Shown piece after piece: positions 9,890-19,075 of a DNA stretch of 64,000 nt. The DNA is from SZUA-36 sp963759155 (GTDB taxonomy: Bacteria; Pseudomonadota; Gammaproteobacteria; Xanthomonadales; SZUA-36). Location: NCBI GenBank assembly GCA_963759155.1, contig CAVWXX010000001.1:327468-391467 (forward strand), given 5' to 3'. Numbering within the stretch: position 1 is the stretch's first letter; the number at the start of each line of letters is the position of its first letter. The translations under genes were made by a program, and so were the position numbers. The notes beneath the pieces are model-generated. The model was given only the letters and a program-made list of their open reading frames with translations. It did not search any database and was not told the origin of the DNA.

Positions 9890-10828
9890 TCACCGGGGCT
9901 GAGGCCTGTTTGCATTGAGAAATTGCTCGACCGTCACTCGCTGACCGCCCGGGCGTTGTAATTCCAGAATTTTCAGTGATTTTTTTGCAGTACTTATCAC
10001 CATCGACTGCCGGTCGGTAAACACAAAACCGGGAGCATTATCCGCTATATCATCCACTACTTCGGCTTTCCAGATACGCAAACGCTGACCGTCTATCTCA
10101 CACCATGCCACCGGCCAGGGGTTAAAAGCCTGCACCCTGCGTTGCAATACATCGGCAGGTTGATTCCAGTCCAACTCAGCTTCGGCTTTACTCAGCTTAT
10201 GGGCATAGACGGCCTTGGATTCATCCTGGACGGCCGCTTGCGGAAGCTCACCTTTGATGAGCATTCTAATGCAATCCGTCAATGCCCGTGCACCCAGGTC
10301 GGCCAGGCGGTCGTGCAGGCTCGCCGCTGTATCCTGTGACCCGACAGGCGTCGTAAGACACTGGTATACAGGGCCGGTATCGAGTGTGACCTCCATCTGC
10401 ATGATACATACACCGGTTTGCCCATCACCGGCCTCAATGGCTCTTTGGATGGGCGCAGCACCACGCCAGCGCGGTAACAAAGAGGCATGAATATTCCAAC
10501 ATCCGTGCGGCGGCAAGGCCAACAGGCTCGCCGGAATCATCAGGCCGTAAGCGACCACGACCATTAAATCCGGTTGCAATTCCGCCAGTTTTTCCTGCCA
10601 GCCAGGGTCCTTCAGACTCTGCGGCTGCAATACGTCCAGCTTGTTCTCAAGTGCCAGTTGCTTAACCGGGCTGGCACGTAACCGCTTACCACGGCCGGCT
10701 GGCCGGTCAGGCTGGGTGAGCACCGCAACGATCTCGCAACCCTCGTTTATGAGGGCCTGCAATGGCGGCAAAGCGAATTCCGGTGTGCCGGCAAACAGGA
10801 CACGCAGGGGTGGTTTCTGATTGTTCAC
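9890..10828 (-). CDS. fmt: Methionyl-tRNA formyltransferase
   Basis: Formylates the initiator methionyl-tRNA with 10-formyl-THF. The start is a GTG two bases after the def stop codon; the frame is open further upstream, but those codons lie inside def and are not conserved. The resulting 312-residue length is normal. The protein begins with VLFAGTPEFALPPL, has the catalytic triad Asn112, His114 and Asp150 (NIHASLLPRWRGAAPIQ and EVTLDTGP), and a C-terminal OB-fold (PWPVAWCEIDGQRLRIWKAE). The tight spacing to def indicates translational coupling, matching their opposite roles in the formylation cycle. Confidence 0.95.
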   Translation of the reverse strand: MNNQKPPLRVLFAGTPEFALPPLQALINEGCEIVAVLTQPDRPAGRGKRLRASPVKQLALENKLDVLQPQSLKDPGWQEKLAELQPDLMVVVAYGLMIPASLLALPPHGCWNIHASLLPRWRGAAPIQRAIEAGDGQTGVCIMQMEVTLDTGPVYQCLTTPVGSQDTAASLHDRLADLGARALTDCIRMLIKGELPQAAVQDESKAVYAHKLSKAEAELDWNQPADVLQRRVQAFNPWPVAWCEIDGQRLRIWKAEVVDDIADNAPGFVFTDRQSMVISTAKKSLKILELQRPGGQRVTVEQFLNANRPQPR

Positions 10829-10830
10829 GA

Positions 10831-11361
10831 TCAGATCACCAGGTGTTCCTCGGCTTCTTTTGCAGCTACTTTTCGCTGTTTTTCCAGCTTTTTTCTCACC
10901 ATATTTCTTTTCAATGGTGACAAATAATCCACAAAAAGACGGCCCACCAGGTGGTCCATTTCGTGCTGAACACACACGGCATGCAGTCCTTCAAGCTGTT
11001 CTTCGAATGAATTTCCGTCTGAATCCTGTGCGCGAACCGTTATGTTTTCGGCACGCCTTACACTGGCATAAATACCCGGAACGGACAGGCATCCTTCTTC
11101 GTGATCCTGTTCACCCGCGCTTTCAACGATTTGCGGGTTGATATACACACGAGGTTGATCCTGATTTTCGCTGACATCCAGTACCAGCAAGCGTTTGTGG
11201 ACGTTCACCTGGGTTGCCGCAAGCCCGATTCCATTCGCCGAATACATCGTTTCCGTCATGTCTTCGACCAGTTTTTTCAGCGCTTCATCAAAGTTTTTTA
11301 CCTCGCTCGCAACCGTGGTCAAACGCGGATCGGGAAATTCTAAAATGTTCAGTTTTGCCAT
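10831..11361 (-). CDS. def: Peptide deformylase
   Basis: Removes the N-formyl group from new proteins; a Fe2+/Zn2+ metalloenzyme. All three motifs are intact in the 176-residue protein: GIGLAATQ (44-51), EEGCLSVP (88-95, metal ligand Cys91) and QHEMDHL (132-138, metal ligands His133 and His137 with catalytic Glu134). It is the first gene of the def-fmt-rsmB-DUF4390-ntrY operon and is divergent from the lysM gene across an intergenic region of about 140 bases that should contain both promoters. Confidence 0.96.
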   Translation of the reverse strand: MAKLNILEFPDPRLTTVASEVKNFDEALKKLVEDMTETMYSANGIGLAATQVNVHKRLLVLDVSENQDQPRVYINPQIVESAGEQDHEEGCLSVPGIYASVRRAENITVRAQDSDGNSFEEQLEGLHAVCVQHEMDHLVGRLFVDYLSPLKRNMVRKKLEKQRKVAAKEAEEHLVI

Positions 11362-11504
11362 ATGGTTCTGTACCTGATAAATAATTTACGTGAACTTTTG
11401 CACCGCACGAATTATGATAGCTAATGACGAACTATGTTCGCCAGTGAAGAATAATGACCGCATCGGTCAAAATGGCTGGATGCCTATTATATGGGGAAAG
11501 GAAT

Positions 11505-12680
11505 GTGATTAAGAAAATTTTTCACCTGATCCTGGTGGCGATGTTGGCAAGTACCGCGATGGCACAGGATGTGTCAGTGCGTGCCGACCACCCAGATGAA
11601 TACGTGGTCGTGAAGGGCGACACTCTTTGGGATATTTCAGGAAAATTCCTGGAACAACCGTGGCAGTGGCCAGCAATTTGGCATGCCAACCCTCAGATTG
11701 AAAATCCGCACCTGATCTATCCAGGCGACCGCATTTCGCTAGTTTATATTGACGGCCAGCCCAGGTTAGTCGTGAATGGCGGCAAGCAGACCAAGCGTTT
11801 GTCACCCGGCATTCGCAAGTCACCACGCGAAGCGATACCACCAATCGACTGGTCGGCTATCGAGCACTTTGTTACCAATGCCCGTGTACTCATGCCCGGA
11901 ACTTTTTCTGATCTGCCCTATGTCGTGGCCAATGAGAGCCAACGACACATGGCCGCAGAACGGGATTTTACATATGTTCGGGGTCTTGACGGACGTGTCG
12001 GCGAGGAATTTGCCATCGTCCGGATGCGTAACATCTATTATGATGACAATGGCGTAATGCAGAGAGGAAAGCATCACCGCTATGCCGAACACTGGCGTAC
12101 CGAGGATGAGTACCCGGATGATATCTGGAATGCGACCTTGTCATGGCGGAAAAAAGATCCGCCGGTACTGGGTTATGAGTTCTGGGATATCGCAGTAGGA
12201 CGACTGCTGAAACAAGGTGATCCCGCTATCCTGGAAATCCAGGGCGGTCGCACCGAGGTCAAAGAAGGTGATTTCATACTGCCGATTGATGACCATGATT
12301 ATCCAGAGCAGTTGTTACCCCATGCGATGGATTCAGTTCCGGAAGGAATGGAAGTCATCGCCCTGACCCAGGCCAGGTACGGTGCCGGTCACTACCAGAT
12401 CGTAGCGATCAGTGGTGGTGAAAATCAGGGAGTGGAACCCGGCCATGTATTTTCGGCGTTCCGCCCGGGCAAGAGAATTCAGGATGAAGTGAAATACCCA
12501 ACCGGTAGTTTCGCTGACCAGAAAACACTGAATGGCGACAAGGTAACACTACCGGATCAGTACAGTGCCCATATCCTGGTATTCAGGGTCTTTGATGAGG
12601 TGAGTTACGCCATCATCATGAACGGCAAACGTCCGGTCCGTGAACGTGACATTCTGAAGCACCCGGACGAGACAATTTAA
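11505..12680 (+). CDS. Secreted LysM-domain protein
   Basis: A 391-residue exported protein with a signal peptide (KKIFHLILVAMLASTAMAQ) and one N-terminal LysM domain (about residues 34-83: EYVVVKGDTLWDISGKF, WPAIWHANPQI, HLIYPGDRISLVYI), which binds peptidoglycan. The remaining 300 residues match the conserved, uncharacterised C-terminal region of the LysM proteins encoded between def and dprA in gammaproteobacteria. The GTG at 11505 is chosen over the ATG at 11454 because GGGGAAAGGA stands just before it and the signal peptide begins there. A cell-wall or envelope role is inferred from the domain only. Confidence 0.87.
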   Translation: MIKKIFHLILVAMLASTAMAQDVSVRADHPDEYVVVKGDTLWDISGKFLEQPWQWPAIWHANPQIENPHLIYPGDRISLVYIDGQPRLVVNGGKQTKRLSPGIRKSPREAIPPIDWSAIEHFVTNARVLMPGTFSDLPYVVANESQRHMAAERDFTYVRGLDGRVGEEFAIVRMRNIYYDDNGVMQRGKHHRYAEHWRTEDEYPDDIWNATLSWRKKDPPVLGYEFWDIAVGRLLKQGDPAILEIQGGRTEVKEGDFILPIDDHDYPEQLLPHAMDSVPEGMEVIALTQARYGAGHYQIVAISGGENQGVEPGHVFSAFRPGKRIQDEVKYPTGSFADQKTLNGDKVTLPDQYSAHILVFRVFDEVSYAIIMNGKRPVRERDILKHPDETI

Positions 12681-12712
12681 ACTTACCAGGAACTTATCGG
12701 CCTTGACCGAAA

Positions 12713-12737
12713 AGCCCCTGGCATCACAAAGGGGGCT
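12713..12737 (+). terminator. Hairpin between lysM gene and dprA
   Basis: AGCCCC (12713-12718) pairs with GGGGCT (12732-12737) around a 13-base loop. It could be a weak terminator for the lysM gene, but there is no real T run after it. Its 3' arm also contains AAGGGGG, the only good ribosome-binding sequence for the conserved N-terminus of DprA, so it could control dprA translation instead. Confidence 0.35.
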
Positions 12738-12809
12738 GTTACGAAACAACGTGACTGGTTAGTAATTCTGAATGCGCCCTCGCTCGGGGGCGCATCTCTT
12801 ATCAAGCTT

Positions 12810-13865
12810 ATGGACGCACTGGGCGGAGCCTCGGCCGTGGCTGCAGCCAGTAGGCGGGACCTGACACGCTTTGGCCTGTCAGACGAAGCAGCATCCGCTA
12901 TTACCCACCCGGACGAAGCGAAGATCGAATCAGACCTGCACTGGCTTGCTGACGCAAACCACCACCTTTTGTGTTGGGACGATGATGACTACCCCATCCT
13001 GTTGCGGCGTATCAGCCAGCCGCCCGCTGCCTTGTTTATAGATGGTGACCCAGGTTGCCTGTGGCAGCCTCAAATTGCGGTGATCGGCAGCCGTAACCCT
13101 ACTGCAGGCGGGCTTGATCATGCCCGTGACTTTGCCGCCACGCTTGCGCGCCAGGGCATGACCATCACCAGCGGTCTGGCCAGCGGTATTGATACGGCAA
13201 GCCACATGGCAGCCATGGATGTGGGTGCATTAACCATCGCCGTTAACGGCACAGGTCTGGACAAGGTCTATCCGCGCAGCAGTCTTGGTGTTGCCGAGCG
13301 TATCCGGACACAAGGCGCCATGGTGTCGGAATTACCACTGGGCTCACCACCAAAACGCCAGCATTTCCCGTCCCGCAACAGGATCATCTCAGGTTTAAGC
13401 CTGGCTGTTTTAGTCATTGAGGCCGGCCTCAACAGCGGCACCCTGATAACTGCACGTAAAGCTGCAGAACAGGGACGCGATGTATTCGCCTTGCCCGGCT
13501 CGCTGAACAATCCCATGGCGAAAGGTTGCCACCGCCTTATCCGGGAGGGCGCGCGACTGGTGGAAACAACATCTGACATCATGCAGGAACTGGGTCCGGT
13601 CGCCGCAGAACTTCAAATGGAGATTCGTCAACGGCTAGACCTTGCTGATGACAGCCCGGAAAAACCGGTCAAGATTCAACAAACCCTGTTGGACGATAGC
13701 GACTATCGCAGTGTGTGGGGTGTCCTGTCCTTTGATCCCAAGCCCGTGGACGTCATCATTGAACAAACAGGCTTCAGTGCCCGTGAAATATCCTCCATGC
13801 TTTTGATGATGGAGCTCAAAGGCCTGATAAAAAATCATGGTAACGGCCGATATGTACGTGTTTGA
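12810..13865 (+). CDS. dprA: DNA-processing protein DprA
   Basis: Loads RecA on incoming single-stranded DNA during natural transformation. The Rossmann-like DNA-binding domain is complete: IAVIGSRNPTAGG, MTITSGLASGIDTASHMAA, GTGLDKVYPRS, FPSRNRIISGLS, VIEAGLNSGTLITA. A C-terminal winged-helix DML1-like domain follows (DVIIEQTGFSAREISSMLLM). The start given is the first ATG, but the conserved N-terminal helix continues upstream in frame as RDWLVILNAPSLGGASLIKL from about 12750 to 12809, without any ATG, GTG or TTG codon back to the stop at 12678. The real start may therefore be non-canonical (for example ACG at 12741 behind AAGGGGG) or the start may have been lost. Product identity is firm; the 5' end is not. 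Confidence 0.9.
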   Translation: MDALGGASAVAAASRRDLTRFGLSDEAASAITHPDEAKIESDLHWLADANHHLLCWDDDDYPILLRRISQPPAALFIDGDPGCLWQPQIAVIGSRNPTAGGLDHARDFAATLARQGMTITSGLASGIDTASHMAAMDVGALTIAVNGTGLDKVYPRSSLGVAERIRTQGAMVSELPLGSPPKRQHFPSRNRIISGLSLAVLVIEAGLNSGTLITARKAAEQGRDVFALPGSLNNPMAKGCHRLIREGARLVETTSDIMQELGPVAAELQMEIRQRLDLADDSPEKPVKIQQTLLDDSDYRSVWGVLSFDPKPVDVIIEQTGFSAREISSMLLMMELKGLIKNHGNGRYVRV

Positions 13866-14072
13866 GCTTGAAAATGCTGTTTGAGGCCCAAACTGCGACA
13901 GGTGTATCTTGGGTTAATTTCTCAATTTGATTCACTATTCCGACAGTGTTCGGCGTAAATGTGCATTGACGCTGGGATCAGTCTCAGCCATGCTGTGACC
14001 ATAAACCGGAGAGGATTTCGACGGGTAAGCGCCACGGCAAACTACCGGTCAATAGTAATAAAAGGCCTGATA

Positions 14073-14549
14073 ATGAAAGAAAATGTACTCGACGTGCTGA
14101 TGTTTCTCTTTGAGAATTATTTGTACGACGAACCCGAAGAAACACCCGACAGAGACTCTTTAGAGGAAAACCTTCACCAGGCGGGTTTCACCAATGGTGA
14201 AATACAAAAGGCCTTTAATTGGCTGGACGGCCTGGCGGAACAGCGCCACCAACCAGACCTGTTTCAGGATAACAACCGGCCCATTCGTGTTTATGTCGAA
14301 TCAGAGATCGCGCGACTGGACACCGAGTGCCGGGACTTCCTGATGTACCTCGAAAACATTGGTATCGTGGATGCTCAGCGTCGCGAACTGGTTCTTGACC
14401 GCGTGTTGGCTTTGGAAACCGATGAAATTGCCCTGGAAGATGTGAAGTGGGTTGTACTGATGGTGCTGTTCAACCAACCGGGTCAGGAAGCAAATTTTGC
14501 CTGGATGGAAGATTTGATGTTTGACACTGAACAGGAATATCGGCACTAA
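14073..14549 (+). CDS. smg: Smg family protein (DUF494)
   Basis: A 158-residue acidic protein of the Smg/DUF494 family, normally found between dprA and topA; E. coli Smg is 157 residues. It opens with ENVLDVLMFLFENYL and contains DLMFDTEQ near the end. The frame is open from 13959, but the ATG at 14073 with AAAAGG in front matches the family N-terminus. The molecular function is not known. About 200 bases separate it from dprA, so it may have its own promoter. Confidence 0.88.
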   Translation: MKENVLDVLMFLFENYLYDEPEETPDRDSLEENLHQAGFTNGEIQKAFNWLDGLAEQRHQPDLFQDNNRPIRVYVESEIARLDTECRDFLMYLENIGIVDAQRRELVLDRVLALETDEIALEDVKWVVLMVLFNQPGQEANFAWMEDLMFDTEQEYRH

Positions 14550-14616
14550 TAATATAGGGGGGCCGACCAATACATGCGGTCCGACTGTTACTAATAACTC
14601 TACCAACTGGAGAAAT

Positions 14617-14656
14617 ATGCCATCCGAAGCAGCTCTGCCTTGCAGGTAGATGGCAT
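14617..14656 (+). terminator. Stem-loop between smg and topA
   Basis: ATGCCATC (14617-14624) pairs with GATGGCAT (14649-14656), followed by TTGTTT. An eight-base perfect stem with a long loop and a short T-rich tail, 16 bases before the topA start. It may be a weak terminator or a 5' leader structure of topA. Confidence 0.4.
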
Positions 14657-14672
14657 TTGTTTGAACTGAAAT

Positions 14673-17087
14673 ATGGCTAAAAACCTACTCATTGTTGAAT
14701 CGCCGGCTAAGGCGAAAACCATTAACAGGTACCTTGGAAGTGATTTCGAGGTGCTTGCCTCCTATGGTCATGTGCGTGATCTGCCGTCCAAGGACGGTGC
14801 CGTCGATACCGACAATGATTTCAATATGCGTTATGAACTGAGCGAAGGCAGCAAGAAGCATGTCGATGCAATTGTAAAAGCGACGAGAAAGGCTGAGGCG
14901 GTCTACCTCGCAACCGATCTCGACCGCGAGGGTGAGGCCATATCCTGGCACATTTACGAGATTCTTAAAGACAAGAAACTGACTGAGAAAATTCCCTTTT
15001 ACCGGGTTGAATTCTCGGAGATTACAAAGCATGCCATCCAGGAAGCGGTGGCCAATCCACGCGAGCTTTCAATGGACCTCGTAAATGCACAGCAAGCAAG
15101 ACGTGCGCTTGACCACTTGGTCGGATTTAATCTGTCACCATTGCTCTGGAAAAAAATAAAGCCCGGGTTGTCCGCAGGCAGGGTTCAAAGCCCGGCTTTG
15201 CGTATGATCGTTGAACGGGAACGCGAAATCGAAGCATTCAAGGCCCAGGAATACTGGACGATTGAAGCTGACCTGAAAAAAGCCGACCACGCATTTTCAG
15301 CCAACCTGGTGCGTCTGGACGGTGAAAAATACCGCCAGTTCGATATCCAGGACGAAGAACGGGCAACCGCTGTCCGCGATCAGCTACTCGCTGATGCCAA
15401 CGGCCAGCTAAAGGCGGACCGGATTACCCGTAAAGAACGAAAACGCCGGCCTGCACCACCATTTATAACATCGACATTACAGCAGGACGCCTCGCGAAAA
15501 CTCAGGTTCTCAGCGCAGAAAACCATGCGCACGGCGCAATCCCTGTATGAAGGAATCGAGATCAATGGGGAAACTGAAGGTCTGATCACCTATATGCGTA
15601 CCGATTCGGTCATGCTCTCCAATGATGCGCTGGCCGATATCCGCGCACAGATCGTCGATCAATTTGGCCCGGACTATTTGCCAGAGAAGGCAAATTTCTA
15701 TAAGACCAAATCAAAAAATGCCCAGGAAGCACATGAGGCGATTCGCCCGACCTCCGCCAGGCTGGTGCCTGAAAAAATCAAAAAAAGCCTGACCAGCGAC
15801 CAGTTCCGTCTCTATGAACTGATCTGGAAACGCACCCTCGCCTGCCAGATGACGCCGGCAAAAATGGATACGGTTGCGGTTGAGTTTGACTGTGGTGCGA
15901 AGGCCAGCTTCCGTGCCAATGGCTCAGTTATTACATTCCCCGGCTTTCTTGCCGCCTATGAAGTATCAAAACCTGAAAGCGACAAGAAAAACGAAAGCCA
16001 GCTTCCGGATATGAAAGAAGGCGACGTTCTGAAGCTTGAAGAAATCCGGTCTGAACAGCATTTCACAGAGCCACCACCCCGATACTCCGAGGCCAGCCTT
16101 GTCAAGGCCATGGAGGAATATGGTATCGGCAGGCCATCAACCTATGCCAGCATCATGTCGACGCTGGTAAGAAGGTATTACGTCGAGCTGGAAAACCGCC
16201 GCTTCAGGCCCACCAATACGGGCCGGGTCGTGGAACGCTTTCTTGAAAACCACTTCAATGAATACGTGGACTACGAGTTCACCGCTCGCCTGGAAGACGA
16301 GCTGGATGAAGTTTCCCGTGGTGAGCTGGACTGGGTGCCATTGCTTAGATCATTCTGGAAGCCTTTTAGCGAGAGGGTGACCAGGAAAGGTGAGGATGTC
16401 GATGCCCGCGAAGCGAAGGGCACACGTATTTTGGGCACAGATCCAAAATCCGGCAAACCATTATCTGTCCGTCTTGGCCGTTATGGACCCCACGCCCAGA
16501 TCGGCACAATGGATGATGAAGAGAAACCTGCTTTTGCAGGTCTCAGGCCCGGGCAGAACCTCGAGACCATAACCTTCGAAGAGGCGCTTGAATTATTTAA
16601 GTTGCCACGCGAACTGGGTGTAACACCCGAAGGCGAAAAAGTGTTTGCCTCAATCGGACGTTTTGGCCCGTTCATCCGCTTTGACAAAAAATTTGTCTCA
16701 TTGAAAGATATCGACCCGCATGAAGTCACGCTGGAACAGGCACTGGTGTTGATCGCAGAGAAAAAAGAATTCGAAGCCAACCGCATCATCAAAACATTTG
16801 AGGGCACTGATATCCAGGTTTTGCGCGGTCGTTATGGGCCGTACATTACCGATGGCAATAAAAATGCGCGTATGCCAAAAGATCGCGAACCGGAATCACT
16901 GACACAGGCAGAGTGTGAAGAGTTAATCGCGGCAGCACCCGATCGTAAGCGCGGCAAAAAGAAAACGGCTAAGAAAAAAGTAGCCAAAAAGAAAGCGACG
17001 CGCAAAAAGACAAGCGGTAAAAAGAAAACCAGCAAAAAGAAAACAACCAAGAAGAAAACCGCAAAAAAGAAAACTGCAAAGAAATGA
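14673..17087 (+). CDS. topA: DNA topoisomerase I with lysine-rich tail
   Basis: Type IA topoisomerase that relaxes negative supercoils. The TOPRIM domain has Glu9 (LLIVESPAKAKTI) and the DLDRE metal site at 82-86; the active-site tyrosine is Tyr307 in GLITYMRTDS. The 804-residue protein is shorter than E. coli TopA because the three Cys4 zinc ribbons are absent. Instead there are Topo_C repeats with GRYGP/GRFGP cores (LGRYGPHAQIG, IGRFGPFIRF, RGRYGPYITDG) and a C-terminal tail of about 50 residues made almost entirely of Lys, Thr and Ala (units such as KKKTAKK and KKKTSKK). The tail presumably binds DNA non-specifically, by analogy with lysine-tailed topoisomerases of other bacteria. A short gap follows before tsaC. 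Confidence 0.95.
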   Translation: MAKNLLIVESPAKAKTINRYLGSDFEVLASYGHVRDLPSKDGAVDTDNDFNMRYELSEGSKKHVDAIVKATRKAEAVYLATDLDREGEAISWHIYEILKDKKLTEKIPFYRVEFSEITKHAIQEAVANPRELSMDLVNAQQARRALDHLVGFNLSPLLWKKIKPGLSAGRVQSPALRMIVEREREIEAFKAQEYWTIEADLKKADHAFSANLVRLDGEKYRQFDIQDEERATAVRDQLLADANGQLKADRITRKERKRRPAPPFITSTLQQDASRKLRFSAQKTMRTAQSLYEGIEINGETEGLITYMRTDSVMLSNDALADIRAQIVDQFGPDYLPEKANFYKTKSKNAQEAHEAIRPTSARLVPEKIKKSLTSDQFRLYELIWKRTLACQMTPAKMDTVAVEFDCGAKASFRANGSVITFPGFLAAYEVSKPESDKKNESQLPDMKEGDVLKLEEIRSEQHFTEPPPRYSEASLVKAMEEYGIGRPSTYASIMSTLVRRYYVELENRRFRPTNTGRVVERFLENHFNEYVDYEFTARLEDELDEVSRGELDWVPLLRSFWKPFSERVTRKGEDVDAREAKGTRILGTDPKSGKPLSVRLGRYGPHAQIGTMDDEEKPAFAGLRPGQNLETITFEEALELFKLPRELGVTPEGEKVFASIGRFGPFIRFDKKFVSLKDIDPHEVTLEQALVLIAEKKEFEANRIIKTFEGTDIQVLRGRYGPYITDGNKNARMPKDREPESLTQAECEELIAAAPDRKRGKKKTAKKKVAKKKATRKKTSGKKKTSKKKTTKKKTAKKKTAKK

Positions 17088-17115
17088 TTAACGGCCGTCA
17101 AAGTACCAGCTAACC

Positions 17116-17682
17116 ATGATTGTCCAATCACTGCTCGACACTGCCACAGCGGTAGAACGGCTTCAGGCTGGTCTTGTCATTGCCTACCCCACAGAAGCTG
17201 TTTTCGGGCTGGGTTGTGACCCGGCCAATGAATCAGCTGTTCGCAAGCTTTTATTACTCAAGGGTCGCCACGAATCCGCTGGCCTGGTCCTGATCGCAAG
17301 TGAGTTTTCGCAACTGAAACCCTGGATCGCCGACGTTAAAAAAGCACTGGTGGAAAAAGCCATGCAAACCTGGCCGGGCCCTGTAACCTGGCTATTCCCG
17401 CGCGCCGCAGGTGTTCCCGATTACGTTGCGGGCAAGCATAAAACGGTCGCTGTACGCATAACTGCCCACGAACCCAGCCGAAAACTATGCACGGCCTTTG
17501 GTTCAGCACTGGTTTCAACAAGCGCAAATCACACATCCGCCGAACCAGCCCGCAGCGCGGAAGAGGTGCAGTCATATTTTGGCTCCGGCATCGCCGGCAT
17601 TCTCGCCGGCGACCTGGGTAGCGGTGACAAGCCCAGTGAAATACGTGACCTTGTGAGCAGCAAAATCATCAGACAGGGCTAA
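17116..17682 (+). CDS. tsaC: Threonylcarbamoyl-AMP synthase
   Basis: YrdC/Sua5-family enzyme making threonylcarbamoyl-AMP from threonine, bicarbonate and ATP for the t6A modification of ANN-decoding tRNAs. The 188-residue protein has GLVIAYPTEAVFGLGCDP at the N-terminus, LLLLKGRHESAGLVLIAS (the KxR motif), PGPVTWLFP and SALVSTSANHTSAEPA, all family motifs. It sits between topA and hemF, the usual tsaC-hemF neighbourhood. The commonly adjacent aroE is instead at 24-25 kb. Confidence 0.93.
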   Translation: MIVQSLLDTATAVERLQAGLVIAYPTEAVFGLGCDPANESAVRKLLLLKGRHESAGLVLIASEFSQLKPWIADVKKALVEKAMQTWPGPVTWLFPRAAGVPDYVAGKHKTVAVRITAHEPSRKLCTAFGSALVSTSANHTSAEPARSAEEVQSYFGSGIAGILAGDLGSGDKPSEIRDLVSSKIIRQG

Positions 17683-17713
17683 ACCTGCCTACATCACCTG
17701 AATGGATTAAATT

Positions 17714-18640
17714 ATGTCAATTGAACGGGTTAAAGAATATTTGCTCGGACTACAGGACGATATCTGTCTTGGTCTGGAGAATGCAGACGGCGAGACTCGT
17801 TTCGAAGAAGATCTGTGGCAACGCGAAGCAGGGGGTGGAGGCCGAACACGGGTTCTCGAACAGGGCGCTGTCTTTGAGCAGGCAGGCGTCAATTTCTCAC
17901 ACGTCTTTGGCAACCGTCTCCCACCATCGGCAACCGCAGCAAGACCCGAACTCGAAGGCCGTGATTTTCAGGCGATGGGTATTTCACTCGTCATTCACCC
18001 ACGAAACCCCTATGTGCCGACCAGCCACGCCAATATTCGATTCTTCATCGCCAACAAGCCCGGTGCTGAAGCGGGTGACGAAGATGGTTCAATATGGTGG
18101 TTTGGCGGCGGCTACGACCTGACGCCCTACTACCCGAACCTGGAAGATGTGGTCCACTGGCACAAAACCGTCAAGGATACCTGTGATCCGTTTGGTGACG
18201 ATGTCTATCCCCGTTACAAAAAATGGTGCGATGATTATTTCTACCTGAAGCACCGCAATGAAACCCGTGGTGTTGGCGGTTTGTTTTTCGACGACCTGAA
18301 CGAATGGGGTTTCGAGCGCTGTTTTGATTTCATGCAAACCATCGGCAACAGCTATCTGCCAGCCTACTTACCCATCGTGGAGAATCGCAAGGGCACGGCA
18401 TACGGTGAACGTGAACGGGCGTTCCAACTTTACCGACGCGGCCGTTACGTCGAATTTAACCTGGTCTACGACCGGGGAACCCTCTTTGGCCTGCAGTCAG
18501 GTGGCCGCACCGAGTCGATACTGATGTCACTCCCGCCGGTGGTTAACTGGCGATACAACTACCAGCCTGAAGAAGGTTCTGCCGAAGCGGAACTGAATAA
18601 CTACCTTAGACCGCGGGATTGGTTGCAAGAAACGGCCTGA
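17714..18640 (+). CDS. hemF: Oxygen-dependent coproporphyrinogen III oxidase
   Basis: Converts coproporphyrinogen III to protoporphyrinogen IX using O2, in heme synthesis. The 308-residue length and all conserved blocks match: GGGRTRVLEQGAVFEQAGVN, HPRNPYVPTSHANIRFF, WWFGGGYDLTPYYP, RGVGGLFFDDLNEWGFE, GRYVEFNLVYDRGTLFGLQ and SLPPVVNWRYNY. Presence of the aerobic enzyme indicates growth with oxygen. A second heme gene, hemB, lies in the same window. It is followed by more than 900 bases without a gene. Confidence 0.96.
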   Translation: MSIERVKEYLLGLQDDICLGLENADGETRFEEDLWQREAGGGGRTRVLEQGAVFEQAGVNFSHVFGNRLPPSATAARPELEGRDFQAMGISLVIHPRNPYVPTSHANIRFFIANKPGAEAGDEDGSIWWFGGGYDLTPYYPNLEDVVHWHKTVKDTCDPFGDDVYPRYKKWCDDYFYLKHRNETRGVGGLFFDDLNEWGFERCFDFMQTIGNSYLPAYLPIVENRKGTAYGERERAFQLYRRGRYVEFNLVYDRGTLFGLQSGGRTESILMSLPPVVNWRYNYQPEEGSAEAELNNYLRPRDWLQETA

Positions 18641-18834
18641 AACTCAAGTTATGAATTCCCGATTTGTGATGGAGATTCCGTTAGTTCGCTTTTGATGCTG
18701 AAGCTTTCTTTCTGCAGAGCTGGAGATGCCGGGAAGTCCATTGTCTTATCGGGAAAGGTGCCGTGCGCGAGCCAGTATAACGAATAATTCTGGAGCCATG
18801 CTTACTGGATTCTGCACGGAGGGGGACGCTGCGA

Positions 18835-18927
18835 TGTGTATTGTCTTACCAGGACTCGCTCAAGCACGTCCTGTGTCGCTCGATACTCGGCTTCCTGCCT
18901 CGTACGGTCCTGCTAAGACAATACACA
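18835..18927. repeat. Long palindrome 1, 21-base arms
   Basis: Left arm 18835-18855 (TGTGTATTGTCTTACCAGGA and one more base) pairs with right arm 18907-18927, 20 of 21 positions, the exception being a C-C pair at 18849/18913. The 51-base loop, read on the minus strand, contains GAGCGACACAGGACGTGCT, an inner hairpin-like segment resembling the loop of the second palindrome. Such nested palindromes are usually intergenic repeat-family members. Confidence 0.75.
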
Positions 18928-19075
18928 CCCCAGCTCAACATCAAACGACGTGCATCTCTCAAGAACACTAAACCCAAGCTTTTTGCATAAAGCCTGCCAC
19001 GCTACTAAGTTCAGGTACTAGCGACCATACCTGCCAGAAACCATTGACACCCGCATTGGTGCAGAGCCGAGGGGG

